Numbered from the stretch's first letter, positions 8,593-17,974 are shown. The stretch is DNA of 64,000 bases from Herbaspirillum sp. meg3 (GCF_002257565.1 NZ_CP022736.1:4402001-4466000); one strand, 5' to 3'. Notes: generated by a model not told the origin, from the sequence alone. Numbers and translations are program-made.

Positions 8593-9534
8593 ATGGTTAA
8601 AATACGTACATCAATTCGCAAAAACAGGCAGCCACCCGTGAATAAATTAACAGCTGCGCCGAATCCCCCTGTACAAAACCTGTCTGCGGACTGGGAAGGA
8701 TTGCGCACCTTTGCCGCCTTTGTGGAAGCCGGCAGCTTCTCGGGAGCCGCACGGTCGCTGGACGTCACGCACGCCACCGTGAGCAGACGCCTGCAGATGC
8801 TGGAGCTTGCCTTGCAAGGCCCTCTCTTCACACGGCGCGGCGACGACACCGAACTGACGCGCCTCGGTGAAACGGTGCTGGGCGCTGCGCGTGAGATGCA
8901 GGCGCAGACGGCCCAACTGGCGCGCCGGCTGGCCGGTGAGGATATCCGCATGGAGGGCAAGGTGCGCATCGCGAGCACCGATGCGCTGGCGACGATGTTT
9001 CTGGCGCCACGCCTGCCTTCCCTGCTGGATCAATGGCCGAATCTGGACGTTGAGTTCAGCATGAGCCATCAGACCGTCAGCCTGGCGCGGCGCGATGCCG
9101 ATCTGGCAATCCGTTTTGCCAGGCCGCAGGACGGCGACCTGATTGCCAGAAGCCTGGGCAAGATCAGCTACTTTCTCTGCGGCAGCAAGGCGCGCGTGGA
9201 TGACTGGCGCAATCACCCCGCATCCGCGGCTTTCATCGGTTATGACGATGGCGTGCCGGAGATCCCGGAGACGCTGTGGCTGGCTGACCATGCCGGCAAC
9301 AACCCGGTGCGCTTTCGCAGCACCAGCCTGGTGGCGCAATGCGTGGCGGCACGTGCAGGGGTGGGGCTGGCATTGTTGCCCCAGTATTTGCTGGCGCCCG
9401 ATCTGGAACTGGCGGAAACCCAGCCGCAGCTGCATCGGGAAATCTGGGTGGTCTATCACCGTGATTTGAAATCCCTGCCACGCCTGCGCGCCGTGCTGGA
9501 CTGGCTGGACAGTTGTTTTTCAGCGCAGGCCTGA
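8593..9534 (+). CDS. LysR-family transcriptional regulator
   Basis: 313 residues from the ATG at 8593. A GTG at 8638 would give a 298-residue protein closer to the usual length, so the start is uncertain. The winged HTH (about 33-92) shows LRTFAAFVEAGSFSGAARSLDVTHATVSRRLQMLE, and the remainder is a LysR substrate-binding domain. The family binds as a tetramer to the shared promoter region of divergent genes, here the isochorismatase at 7939-8541, with a small metabolite as co-inducer. The effector is unknown. Confidence 0.9.
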   Translation: MVKIRTSIRKNRQPPVNKLTAAPNPPVQNLSADWEGLRTFAAFVEAGSFSGAARSLDVTHATVSRRLQMLELALQGPLFTRRGDDTELTRLGETVLGAAREMQAQTAQLARRLAGEDIRMEGKVRIASTDALATMFLAPRLPSLLDQWPNLDVEFSMSHQTVSLARRDADLAIRFARPQDGDLIARSLGKISYFLCGSKARVDDWRNHPASAAFIGYDDGVPEIPETLWLADHAGNNPVRFRSTSLVAQCVAARAGVGLALLPQYLLAPDLELAETQPQLHREIWVVYHRDLKSLPRLRAVLDWLDSCFSAQA

Positions 9535-9826
9535 TTTATTGCCGAAATACCATTTTTCATCCTGTTGCAGAACCTTGCCGCAGACTGCCACCTGCCCCGC
9601 TTGACTGGGCATCCGGTGCTATAATCGCGAACCTTGGAAGTGCATGGGATGACGATCCGCACTCGCCTTGCCCGCGCCGCAAGACAGCCGTCTCGCTGTT
9701 TTTGCTACCGAGCTTGCAACTGAATGCAATTCGCGCCGGGCGGCAACAATACGCGACTCGCCTCTGCTTCCCCTTGCCGGCACCGACTTTGACTCCCTGC
9801 CGCGCCCTCATGCTTGATTGACAACT
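9535..9826 (+). promoter_or_regulatory. miaB upstream region with candidate extended -10 promoter
   Basis: TGCTATAAT at 9617-9625 fits an extended -10 element. A TTGACT at 9601 is too close (13 bp) to act as its -35. If used, the miaB operon has a leader of about 195 nt, in which I see no riboswitch-like conserved motif and no small gene with a ribosome site. Confidence 0.45.
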
Positions 9827-11167
9827 ATGCAGAAAAAAGTATTCATCAAAACCTTCGGCTGCCAGATGAACGAGTACGACTCGGACAAGATGGCCGACGT
9901 GCTCAACGCTTCCGACGGCCTGATCAAGACCGACAAGCCGGAAGATGCGGACATCATCCTGCTCAACACCTGTTCCGTGCGTGAAAAGGCGCAGGAAAAA
10001 GTGTTTTCCGATCTCGGCCGTCTGCGCGAACTGAAGAAACTCAATCCCGACCTGCTGATCGGCGTAGGCGGTTGCGTGGCATCGCAGGAAGGTGAAGCCA
10101 TCGTCAAACGCGCACCTTACGTCGATATGGTGTTCGGCCCGCAAACCCTGCACCGCCTGCCGCAACTGATCAGCGAGCGCCGCTTTACCGGCCGTGCGCA
10201 GGTCGACATCAGCTTTCCTGAAATCGAGAAGTTCGATCACATGCCACCGGCACGTGTTGAAGGTGCTTCTGCCTATGTATCGATCATGGAAGGTTGCAGC
10301 AAGTATTGCAGCTATTGCGTGGTGCCTTACACACGCGGCGAAGAAGTCTCGCGCCGCTTTGAAGACGTACTGACCGAAGTCGCCGGACTGGCTGAACAGG
10401 GCGTCAAGGAAATCACGCTGCTGGGCCAGAACGTCAACGCCTTCCGCGGCGCCATGGCCGATGGCGAAATCGCCGACTTTGCCTTGCTGATTGAATATAT
10501 CGCCGACATCCCCGGCATCGAACGTATTCGTTTCGTCACCAGCCATCCGAAGGAATTCACTCAGCGGCTGATCGACACCTACGCCAAGGTGCCGAAGCTG
10601 GTGGATCATCTCTACCTGCCGGCGCAACACGGTTCCGACCGTATCCTGGCAGCGATGAAGCGCGGCTACACCGCACTGGAATACAAATCGGTGCTGCGCC
10701 GCTTGCGCGAAGTGCGTCCGAACATCGCCATCTCCAGCGACTTCATCGTCGGCTTCCCGGGCGAGACGGAAGAAGATTTCAACGCGCTGATGAAGCTGAT
10801 CACCGACATCGGCTACGACACCAGCTTCAGCTTCGTATTCAGCCCGCGTCCTGGTACGCCGGCAGCCAATCTGACCGACGATACGCCATACGAAGTCAAG
10901 TTGAAGCGCCTGCAGCATCTGCAGGCGGTCGTACAGGACAACGCCAACAAGATCAGCCAGAGCATGGTCGGTTCAGTACAGCGCATTCTGGTAGAAGGTC
11001 CGTCGAAGAAGGATCCCAACGAGTTGCAAGGACGTACTGAAAACAACCGCGTGGTCAATTTCGCCAGCGGCCCGAATGGTGCGCGCCTGATCGGCCAGAT
11101 GGTCGACGTCTCGATTCTGCAGGCATTCCCGTTCTCGCTGCGCGGCGAGATCGTGGTCAAGCAATAA
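9827..11167 (+). CDS. miaB: tRNA-2-methylthio-N6-dimethylallyladenosine synthase
   Basis: 446 residues from the ATG at 9827. The N-terminal methylthiotransferase domain has the three cysteines of the auxiliary cluster (FGCQMN, NTCSVRE, GGCVAS). The radical-SAM core has CSKYCSYC, the ligands of the 4Fe-4S cluster that cleaves SAM. A TRAM domain closes the C terminus. Known reaction: adds a methylthio group at C2 of i6A37 in tRNA. It uses the product of MiaA (6193-7152). The following ybeZ and ybeY genes give the widely conserved miaB-ybeZ-ybeY operon. Confidence 0.97.
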   Translation: MQKKVFIKTFGCQMNEYDSDKMADVLNASDGLIKTDKPEDADIILLNTCSVREKAQEKVFSDLGRLRELKKLNPDLLIGVGGCVASQEGEAIVKRAPYVDMVFGPQTLHRLPQLISERRFTGRAQVDISFPEIEKFDHMPPARVEGASAYVSIMEGCSKYCSYCVVPYTRGEEVSRRFEDVLTEVAGLAEQGVKEITLLGQNVNAFRGAMADGEIADFALLIEYIADIPGIERIRFVTSHPKEFTQRLIDTYAKVPKLVDHLYLPAQHGSDRILAAMKRGYTALEYKSVLRRLREVRPNIAISSDFIVGFPGETEEDFNALMKLITDIGYDTSFSFVFSPRPGTPAANLTDDTPYEVKLKRLQHLQAVVQDNANKISQSMVGSVQRILVEGPSKKDPNELQGRTENNRVVNFASGPNGARLIGQMVDVSILQAFPFSLRGEIVVKQ

Positions 11168-11231
11168 TTCAGTCCAATCCGATCTGCTTAACCGGATCTA
11201 CCTAACCTTATCTCACTGATATCGAGCCAGA

Positions 11232-12317
11232 TTGAAAAAATCACCCAGCCAGCCTCAGTACTTCATCCCGCAACCGCTCGACAACAAACGTCTGGCGCAT
11301 CTGTGCGGTCCTTTGGATGAAAACCTGAGGCAAATTTCGTCCGCTCTCGATGTGACGATTTTCCGCCGCGGCGAAAAATTCATCGCCAGCGGCACCAACG
11401 CCGAGCGCGCAGTCACGATCCTCGAACGCTTTTACGCCTTGGCGGACAAGCCGGTATCGGTGGAAGATATTCAGCTGGCGCTGGTCGAACAACGCGCCAC
11501 GGCGATCATCGATGCTGAACTCGGCGATGCAGATACCGCCATCGACAAAACAGAAAAGACTGAAATCGAGAGCCCGGTACTGAAAACACGCAAGCACGAC
11601 CTGCGTGGCCGCACACCGCATCAGAGCGAATACCTGCACGCAATTCTGGAGCACGACATCACCTTCGGCGTCGGCCCGGCCGGCACCGGCAAGACTTATC
11701 TTGCCGTAGCCTGCGCTGTCGATGCGCTGGAACGGGACGCCGTACAACGCATCGTGCTGACGCGTCCGGCGGTGGAAGCCGGTGAACGCCTGGGCTTCTT
11801 GCCCGGCGATCTGGCGCAAAAGGTTGATCCGTATCTGCGTCCGCTGTATGACGCGCTCTACGACCTGCTTGGTTTTGATCGCACACAGAAGCTGTTTGAA
11901 AAACAGGCGATCGAGATCGCACCGCTGGCCTATATGCGCGGCCGTACGCTGAACCACGCCTTTATCATTCTCGATGAAGCGCAAAACACGACGCCGGAAC
12001 AGATGAAGATGTTCCTCACCCGTATCGGTTTCGGCAGCAAAGCAGTGGTGACAGGCGACGTCACGCAGATCGACTTGCATCACGGCCAAAAAAGCGGCCT
12101 GATCGATGCGCTCAATGTGCTGCACGATGTGCGCGGCATTGCGTTCTCGCGCTTCACCAGCAGCGACGTGGTGCGTCATCCGATGGTGGCGCGCATTGTC
12201 GATGCTTATGAAGCTGCAGCGCCAAACGGCAACGCCCACATCACTTCCAACAACGCCGTCAAACGTCTCAGCCAGGGCCTGACTCAGTCGGCCAAGCCAC
12301 GTCATGCAAAAAAATAA
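11232..12317 (+). CDS. ybeZ: PhoH-family ATPase YbeZ
   Basis: 361 residues from a TTG codon. No ATG or GTG fits before the conserved N-terminal region, and the ribosome site is weak. An N-terminal KH-like RNA-binding segment (about 30-100) is followed by the PhoH nucleotide-binding domain with Walker A GPAGTGKT and Walker B FIILDEAQNT, plus TGDVTQIDL. Known for the family: a helicase-like ATPase functioning with YbeY in rRNA maturation and ribosome quality control. It overlaps ybeY by 14 bp, a sign of translational coupling. Confidence 0.93.
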   Translation: MKKSPSQPQYFIPQPLDNKRLAHLCGPLDENLRQISSALDVTIFRRGEKFIASGTNAERAVTILERFYALADKPVSVEDIQLALVEQRATAIIDAELGDADTAIDKTEKTEIESPVLKTRKHDLRGRTPHQSEYLHAILEHDITFGVGPAGTGKTYLAVACAVDALERDAVQRIVLTRPAVEAGERLGFLPGDLAQKVDPYLRPLYDALYDLLGFDRTQKLFEKQAIEIAPLAYMRGRTLNHAFIILDEAQNTTPEQMKMFLTRIGFGSKAVVTGDVTQIDLHHGQKSGLIDALNVLHDVRGIAFSRFTSSDVVRHPMVARIVDAYEAAAPNGNAHITSNNAVKRLSQGLTQSAKPRHAKK

Positions 12318-12762
12318 ACTGACTCTTTCCGTCCAGTACGCCGATCCACGTTTGAAAGAAAGCGTGCCGCGCCCGCAGATCCGCCGATGGATTCAGGCGG
12401 CGCTGTTTGCGCCTGCCGAGCTGACGATTCGTTTTGTCGATGCCCAAGAAGGCCAGACGTTGAACCGCGACTATCGCGGCAAAGACTACGCCACCAACGT
12501 GCTGACGTTTGCCTACACGGAAGACGAAAACAGCGAAGTCACGCAAGCCGACATCATCCTGTGCACCGATGTACTGGAAAAAGAAGCCGCTGAGCAAAAG
12601 AAGCCGCTGCTGGATCATGCGGCGCACCTGATCGTCCATGGCGTGTTGCATGCGCAAGGCTACGATCATGAAGAAGAGGAAGAGGCGACCGAGATGGAAG
12701 CTTTGGAGACGGAGATTCTGGCGGGCCTGGGCTTCGACAATCCTTACGCCGATCGCGGTTGA
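12304..12762 (+). CDS. ybeY: Endoribonuclease YbeY (rRNA maturation factor)
   Basis: 152 residues, the usual length. The zinc-binding signature H-x3-H-x5-H is seen in VHGVLHAQGYDHEEE near residues 113-125, preceded by the family block RDYRGKDYATNVLTFAY. Known role: single-strand-specific endoribonuclease needed for 16S rRNA 3' processing and 70S quality control. In many relatives ybeX/corC and lnt follow immediately. Here they are displaced by 2.6 kb (see 12915-15130). Confidence 0.96.
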   Translation: MQKNKLTLSVQYADPRLKESVPRPQIRRWIQAALFAPAELTIRFVDAQEGQTLNRDYRGKDYATNVLTFAYTEDENSEVTQADIILCTDVLEKEAAEQKKPLLDHAAHLIVHGVLHAQGYDHEEEEEATEMEALETEILAGLGFDNPYADRG

Positions 12763-12914
12763 GCTTGAAACCCGCATCGCCGACTGAGGCGTGCCGCCGT
12801 TCATTTTTGCTTCAAGCCATCATCTGAGGTGGCTCGATGTCCATAGTGCAACAATTGGTGTAATGCTTTGCGGCATCGTTTATTTCAACACCGATGCTGT
12901 ACTGACGCTGATAA

Positions 12915-13088
12915 CTATTCCTTGTCGCGGTAGCGTCTGACCGCTGTCCGCAAAAATTCCAACTGCCGTCCAAAGCGCGTGCAACGGTCGCAAATGGCCA
13001 GATGCCAGCGCAGCGCCAGCCTTCGCGCAAACGATAGCTTGTTGTCTTGCGCCTCGCACAAGACGCGGTGTGCTTCCTTGCATTTCAT
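12915..13088 (-). CDS. Small zinc-finger (zf-HC2) anti-sigma-like protein
   Basis: A 57-residue gene. The ATG (complement of 13086-13088) follows GGAGAG at 5-nt spacing and the gene ends in TAG. The protein starts MKCKEAHRVLCEAQ and contains the H-x3-C-x2-C ligand set His29, Cys33, Cys36 within WHLAICDRC, then an Arg-rich helix (FGRQLEFLRTAVRRYRD). This is the zf-HC2 fold used by cytoplasmic anti-sigma factors of ECF sigma factors, where Zn2+ release on oxidation can free the sigma factor. Such genes normally follow their sigma gene. None lies here, because the upstream 280 bp are promoter DNA. It is divergent from the cytochrome/Moco/MXKDX operon and appears to share its promoter type. Family assignment is good, sigma partner unknown. 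Confidence 0.75.
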   Translation of the reverse strand: MKCKEAHRVLCEAQDNKLSFARRLALRWHLAICDRCTRFGRQLEFLRTAVRRYRDKE

Positions 13089-13153
13089 CTATTCTCTCCA
13101 GTGACGTCATTGTAGATGACGCGCCGTCACCCAATTCGCCGGTTCCGTATCGT

Positions 13154-13182
13154 TTAGTCGGCGATCGACCCGAATTCTTACA
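13154..13182 (-). promoter_or_regulatory. ECF-sigma-like promoter of the zinc-finger gene
   Basis: Read on the minus strand: TGTAAG (13182-13177), 16 nt, CGACTAA (13160-13154), about 65 bp before the ATG. The same two blocks occur at 13260-13289 on the plus strand. Confidence 0.6.
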
Positions 13183-13259
13183 TTTTGCTGACCGCTTTCT
13201 CGCTAAATTTTTAAGTGTTGGCAAAATGCTCTTCCGTTTTCATTCTTTTTCTCTCCGCC

Positions 13260-13289
13260 TGTAAGAAATCACCCGGTCGCTGCGACCAA
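13260..13289 (+). promoter_or_regulatory. ECF-sigma-like promoter of the cytochrome b/Moco/MXKDX operon
   Basis: TGTAAG (13260-13265), 17 nt, CGACCAA (13283-13289), 79 bp before the GTG of the cytochrome gene. The repetition of both elements with near-equal spacing in front of the two divergent units supports recognition by one ECF sigma factor. Confidence 0.6.
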
Positions 13290-13368
13290 GGGGCATGGAA
13301 TCGCAAAACGCCTCACACGAATCTGATCGAAGACGTTTTGCATTGCGCCATATACTCAGGAGACGATT

Positions 13369-14001
13369 GTGAAAGCTTCCCTATCGGTCATGCCGACCAC
13401 CCCGGCCGTTCCGCCCGCCAAGACAGTGCACCCGCTGTGGCTGCGCGTAACGCACTGGATCAATGCCTTCTCTGTCGTGATCATGATCGCCAGCGGCTGG
13501 CGCATCTACAATGCTTCGCCAATTTTTCCCTTCGTCTTTCCTAAAGAATGGACACTGGGCGGCTGGCTCGGCGGCGCATTGCAGTGGCATTTTGCCGCGA
13601 TGTGGCTGCTGGCGATCAACGGCCTTGTGTATCTCGCACTCAACCTGCTAAGCGGACGTGCACAACGTAAATTCTTTCCGTTGCGCCCGAAGGAAGTCCT
13701 GCATGACTTTGTGCAAGCGTTGAAAGGCAAGCTGCAGCACGCGTCGCTCGATCACTATAACGCGGTGCAAAAACTAGCGTATCTATCCGTCATTGCCGAT
13801 CTCATTCTGATTGTGGTGTCCGGCCTGGCGATCTGGAAATCGGTGCAGCTTCCCTTACTGCGCGACTTGATGGGCGGCTTTGACAGTGCGCGCATCGTGC
13901 ATTTTTTCGCGATGAGTTTTCTGGTGCTGTTCATCGTCGTACATATCGTGATGGTGGCGCTGGTGCCGCGCACCTTGCTCGCCATGCTGCGCGGACGCTG
14001 A
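13369..14001 (+). CDS. Membrane b-type cytochrome (cytochrome b561/Ni-hydrogenase-b type)
   Basis: 210 residues from a GTG with a strong AGGAGA site. Four to five membrane helices are visible, with histidines placed for haem binding: HPLWLRVTHWINAF (helix 1), LQWHFAAMWLL (helix 2) and IVHFFAMSFLVLFIVVHIVMV (last helix). Known for the family: passes electrons between the quinol pool and a periplasmic partner. The next gene, 14 bp on, encodes a Moco oxidoreductase, so this is inferred to be its membrane electron donor, the role YedZ/MsrQ plays for MsrP, but from a different cytochrome family. Confidence 0.88.
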   Translation: MKASLSVMPTTPAVPPAKTVHPLWLRVTHWINAFSVVIMIASGWRIYNASPIFPFVFPKEWTLGGWLGGALQWHFAAMWLLAINGLVYLALNLLSGRAQRKFFPLRPKEVLHDFVQALKGKLQHASLDHYNAVQKLAYLSVIADLILIVVSGLAIWKSVQLPLLRDLMGGFDSARIVHFFAMSFLVLFIVVHIVMVALVPRTLLAMLRGR

Positions 14002-14014
14002 GGGGAACATCATC

Positions 14015-14800
<786 letters not shown>

Positions 14801-14875
14801 CAAGTTGCCAAGTCATTGCCGGGTTCATGGCGCTTTTGCCACTTTTTTACCAATTTTTATTTCTAGGAGCTCCAC

Positions 14876-15130
14876 ATGAAAAAAGCACTCTCCACACTGT
14901 TCGCCTGTCTGATGATGGCTGCCGTTTCGGGCGCCTACGCTGCCGACACCATGGCCAAGGACGACATGGCCAAAGACTCGATGTCGAAGGACAGCATGAA
15001 AAAAGACGGCATGAAGAAAGACAAGATGAAAAAGAAAGACTCTATGAGCAAGGATTCCATGGCCAAAGACGGTATGGCTAAGGATGGTATGGCGAAGGAC
15101 GGCATGGCCAAGGATGAAATGAAGAAGTAA
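14876..15130 (+). CDS. mrpX: Periplasmic methionine-rich MXKDX pentapeptide-repeat protein (MrpX-like)
   Basis: 84 residues. A Sec signal peptide ends AYA (residue 22), and the 62-residue mature part is almost wholly M-x-K-D-x repeats with 12 methionines. It has no Cys, His or aromatic residue, only M, K, D, A, S, G, T and E. One unit is six residues long (MKKKDS). It matches the MXKDX small-protein family. MrpX of Azospira, a protein of this kind, is a sacrificial hypochlorite scavenger whose methionine sulfoxides are repaired by a YedY-type reductase. That function is inferred here from the neighbours. Ribosome site AGGAG precedes the ATG. Metal buffering is an alternative role. The symbol is by analogy. 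Confidence 0.85.
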   Translation: MKKALSTLFACLMMAAVSGAYAADTMAKDDMAKDSMSKDSMKKDGMKKDKMKKKDSMSKDSMAKDGMAKDGMAKDGMAKDEMKK

Positions 15131-15148
15131 TCACACTTCGTTTCTTTC

Positions 15149-15184
15149 GACATGTTCGCGGCATGCGCATGCTGCGGACATGTC
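15149..15184. other. Long near-palindromic hairpin between mrpX-like gene and corC
   Basis: GACATGT (15149-15155) pairs with ACATGTC (15178-15184). The arms between them (CGCGGCATG/CATGCTGCG) continue the stem. There is no T-tract, so it may be a bidirectional stop aided by Rho, an mRNA-stabilising end or a protein site. Confidence 0.5.
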
Positions 15185-15330
15185 CATCCGGAAATTGTTG
15201 TAATTTGCGACGTTCTGTCCGCTTCATTCGTTGTTCGCGCTGAGCAGGAAATCGCGTTTTAGTAGATTTGTCATATATTTGTTGTATCCTATGGCCATCG
15301 AAACAACGTCGGACCCACGGCTCACGCCAT

Positions 15331-16218
15331 ATGCAAGATCACCCTAGTAGCGTCAAATCCATTGACGCTAAACCACACCGTTCTTTATTTGAACGTCTCA
15401 CTGCACTCATCTCCCCTGAACCTGAAAACCGAGCAGAGTTGCTCGAAGTCCTGCACGACGCACATGAGCGCAATCTGATTGACGCCGACGCGCTGTCGAT
15501 GATTGAAGGCGTGTTTCAGGTATCCGATCTGGCCGTACGCGACATCATGGTGCCGCGTTCGCAAATGGACACCATCGACATCACCAAACCGATCGAAACC
15601 TGGATGCCTGAAGTGCTGTCGACTTCGCACTCCCGCTTCCCGGCTGTCGAAGGAGAGCGCGACAAGGTGATCGGTGTCTTGCTGGCAAAGGATCTGCTGC
15701 GTTATTACGCGGAAGATTCTTTCGATGTGCGCGACATGCTGCGCCCCGCCGTCTTCATCCCCGAATCGAAACGCCTCAACGTGTTGCTGCGCGACTTCCG
15801 CGCCAATCGCAACCACATGGCCATTGTTGTCGACGAATACGGCGGCGTTGCCGGTCTGATCACGATTGAAGACGTGCTGGAACAAATCGTCGGCGATATC
15901 GAAGACGAATACGATTTTGACGAAGAAGAAGACAACATCCTTGCCATCAAGGACGGCGCCAACGGCCCACGCTGGCGCATCAAGGGGCTGACCGAAATCA
16001 CCCAGTTCAACGAAACCCTGGAAACCGAATTCTCCGACGAGGACGCCGACACCATCGGCGGTCTGGTCGCCAACCATCTCGGCCGCGTACCGCGCAAGGG
16101 CGACGAGTTCGACATCGCCGGCATGCACTTCGAAGTGCTGCGCGCCGATGCTCGCCAGGCGCATGTGCTGCTGGTGGAAAAACTGCCGGAAAACCCGGCA
16201 GCCGAGGAAGAAGAATAA
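15331..16218 (+). CDS. corC: CBS/CorC_HlyC transporter-associated protein (YbeX/CorC)
   Basis: 295 residues from the ATG at 15331. An upstream TTG would add 21 unlikely residues, and the E. coli homologue has about the same length as the ATG form. Two CBS motifs (VRDIMVPRSQMDTIDI and VRDMLRPAVFIPESKRLNVLLRDF...VVDEYGGVAGLITIEDVLEQIVGDIEDEYD) precede a C-terminal CorC_HlyC domain. The family is linked to Mg2+/Co2+ efflux and, as YbeX, to ribosome maintenance alongside YbeZ/YbeY. It lies 11 bp before the lnt GTG, so the corC-lnt half of the operon is intact although separated from ybeY. Confidence 0.93.
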   Translation: MQDHPSSVKSIDAKPHRSLFERLTALISPEPENRAELLEVLHDAHERNLIDADALSMIEGVFQVSDLAVRDIMVPRSQMDTIDITKPIETWMPEVLSTSHSRFPAVEGERDKVIGVLLAKDLLRYYAEDSFDVRDMLRPAVFIPESKRLNVLLRDFRANRNHMAIVVDEYGGVAGLITIEDVLEQIVGDIEDEYDFDEEEDNILAIKDGANGPRWRIKGLTEITQFNETLETEFSDEDADTIGGLVANHLGRVPRKGDEFDIAGMHFEVLRADARQAHVLLVEKLPENPAAEEEE

Positions 16219-16228
16219 GTTTCCCTGC

Positions 16229-17845
16229 GTGAACCTCCCGACTCACTCCCCCGCCGGCACAGACACTGCAACGGATGCCTTGACTGCATCCACCGCGTCC
16301 CATCATGTTGAAACGTCAACTACAGTGACAAGATGGACGCCGCTCATCGCTTTGCTGGCCGGCGTGCTCAATGTGCTAGCCTTCGCCCCCTTCAACATCT
16401 GGCCGATTCAGATCCTGACGCTGGCTTGGGTGTTTCGCCAGATCAGCCGCACAACGTCATTCAGGCGCAATGCGCTCACCGGCTGGCTTTATGGCTTCGG
16501 CTGGGCAGCGTGCGGCGTGCACTGGCTGTACATCAGCATGCACGACTATGGCGGCATGGCAGGATGGATGGCAGCTTTGGCAGTCGGCTTACTGGCTGCC
16601 TATCTCGGTATTTATGCAGCGCTTACTGCAGGACTGGCAGGCTGGCTAAAACAGCGCTGGCAGGTTTCGCCCGCCGTGCTGCTGCTGCTGGTGCTGCCGG
16701 CCTTATGGGCTTTATCGGAATGGGTTCGCGGATGGCTGTTCACGGGATTTCCCTGGCTGACTTCCGGTTACGCGCATAACGTCGGCCCGCTGGCAGGTTT
16801 TGCTCCGCTCATCGGCGTCTACGGCTTGGCGTGGATTGCAGCCGTCATCGCAGGCTGTCTGGCGATGGTGAGCCTGCGTACAGGCCGGCGCATCCTGCCC
16901 GCGGTGCTGGCGGTAGTGCTGGCCTGTGCGGGCACAGCCTTGCATTTGGTGCAATGGACAACACCTGTCGGCCAACCGATCACCGCACGCATGCTGCAGG
17001 GAAATATTCCGCAGGAAATGAAATTTTCCAATGAAGCGCTGCTGTCTACCTTGAATATGTACGACGAGATGATTCGCAGTGCTCCCGCTGATTTGATTGC
17101 GACACCGGAAACCGCCGTACCGCTGCTGCCGCAGCAGTTGCCGCCGGATTATCTGGCACGTTTGATCCGTTTTATCCAGAGCTCCGGTAGCCATCTGGCG
17201 CTGGGCATTCCGCTGTCTGACGGCCCCAACCAGTACGCCAACAGTGTGATCGGTTTTTCTCCCGATCCGGCCAGCGCCAAAAGCCCTTATCGCTATGACA
17301 AGCACCATCTGGTGCCTTTCGGCGAATTCATCCCATTCGGCTTCCGCTGGTTTGTCGACATGATGAGCATCCCGCTGGGCGATATGACGCGCGGTAACCC
17401 GTTGCAACTGCCGTTTGCGGTGAAACAGCAATGGGTGATGCCAAACATCTGCTATGAGGATTTGTTCGGCGAAGAAATCGCCGCCCAGCTGGGTGGCGCC
17501 TACTACGCCGGTCAGCCGCAGGCCAGCATTCTTCTGAATCTGTCGAATATTGCCTGGTTCGGCAACTCCATCGCCCTGCCGCAACATTTGCAGATCTCGC
17601 AGATGCGCGCCCTGGAAACAGGTCGTCCGATGCTGCGCTCAACCAATACCGGCGCGACCGCCGTGATCGGGCCGAACGGGCAAGTGATCTCCGAATTGCA
17701 ACCCTACACACGCAATATGCTGAGCGCATCGGTGCAAGGCTATCAAGGCCAGACGCCGTACATTCTATTCGGCAACAAGCTGATGCTGGCGCTGGCAATT
17801 GTCTCGCTGGCAGCGGCATGGCTGCTGTCGCGCCGCAAGCGCTAA
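16229..17845 (+). CDS. lnt: Apolipoprotein N-acyltransferase
   Basis: 538 residues from GTG 16229, the first start after the corC stop. The ribosome site is weak, so the start is tentative. Six or more N-terminal membrane helices precede a nitrilase-type periplasmic domain with the triad Glu (ATPETAVP), Lys (YDKHHLVPFGEFIPF) and Cys (NICYEDLFGEE). A final helix is followed by SRRKR. Known reaction: transfers an acyl chain from phospholipid to the N-terminal cysteine of apolipoproteins, completing lipoprotein maturation in the inner membrane. Confidence 0.96.
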   Translation: MNLPTHSPAGTDTATDALTASTASHHVETSTTVTRWTPLIALLAGVLNVLAFAPFNIWPIQILTLAWVFRQISRTTSFRRNALTGWLYGFGWAACGVHWLYISMHDYGGMAGWMAALAVGLLAAYLGIYAALTAGLAGWLKQRWQVSPAVLLLLVLPALWALSEWVRGWLFTGFPWLTSGYAHNVGPLAGFAPLIGVYGLAWIAAVIAGCLAMVSLRTGRRILPAVLAVVLACAGTALHLVQWTTPVGQPITARMLQGNIPQEMKFSNEALLSTLNMYDEMIRSAPADLIATPETAVPLLPQQLPPDYLARLIRFIQSSGSHLALGIPLSDGPNQYANSVIGFSPDPASAKSPYRYDKHHLVPFGEFIPFGFRWFVDMMSIPLGDMTRGNPLQLPFAVKQQWVMPNICYEDLFGEEIAAQLGGAYYAGQPQASILLNLSNIAWFGNSIALPQHLQISQMRALETGRPMLRSTNTGATAVIGPNGQVISELQPYTRNMLSASVQGYQGQTPYILFGNKLMLALAIVSLAAAWLLSRRKR

Positions 17846-17974
17846 GATTTCAGCGCAATTTCCTTGTCTTATTCGGCGCTATCCTCGATGCGGGGCGCAT
17901 AAGCACCCCAAAAACCGCTAAAATTCAGGGTTTTAGCAATTCCTTGCCTGCCGTCACCGGCAACTACAAAAAAG

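Noticed and set aside
9557..10918. 453-codon minus-strand open frame opposite miaB
   Set aside because: Shadow of miaB's codon pattern; no recognisable product.
12880..13224. 114-codon minus-strand frame overlapping the zinc-finger gene
   Set aside because: The zf-HC2 protein in another frame has the ribosome site and zinc ligands; this longer frame spans promoter DNA.
17846..17974. Possible T-box leader before glyQ
   Set aside because: The gap is too short and has no T-box sequence; only a small GCTAAAA/TTTTAGC repeat.
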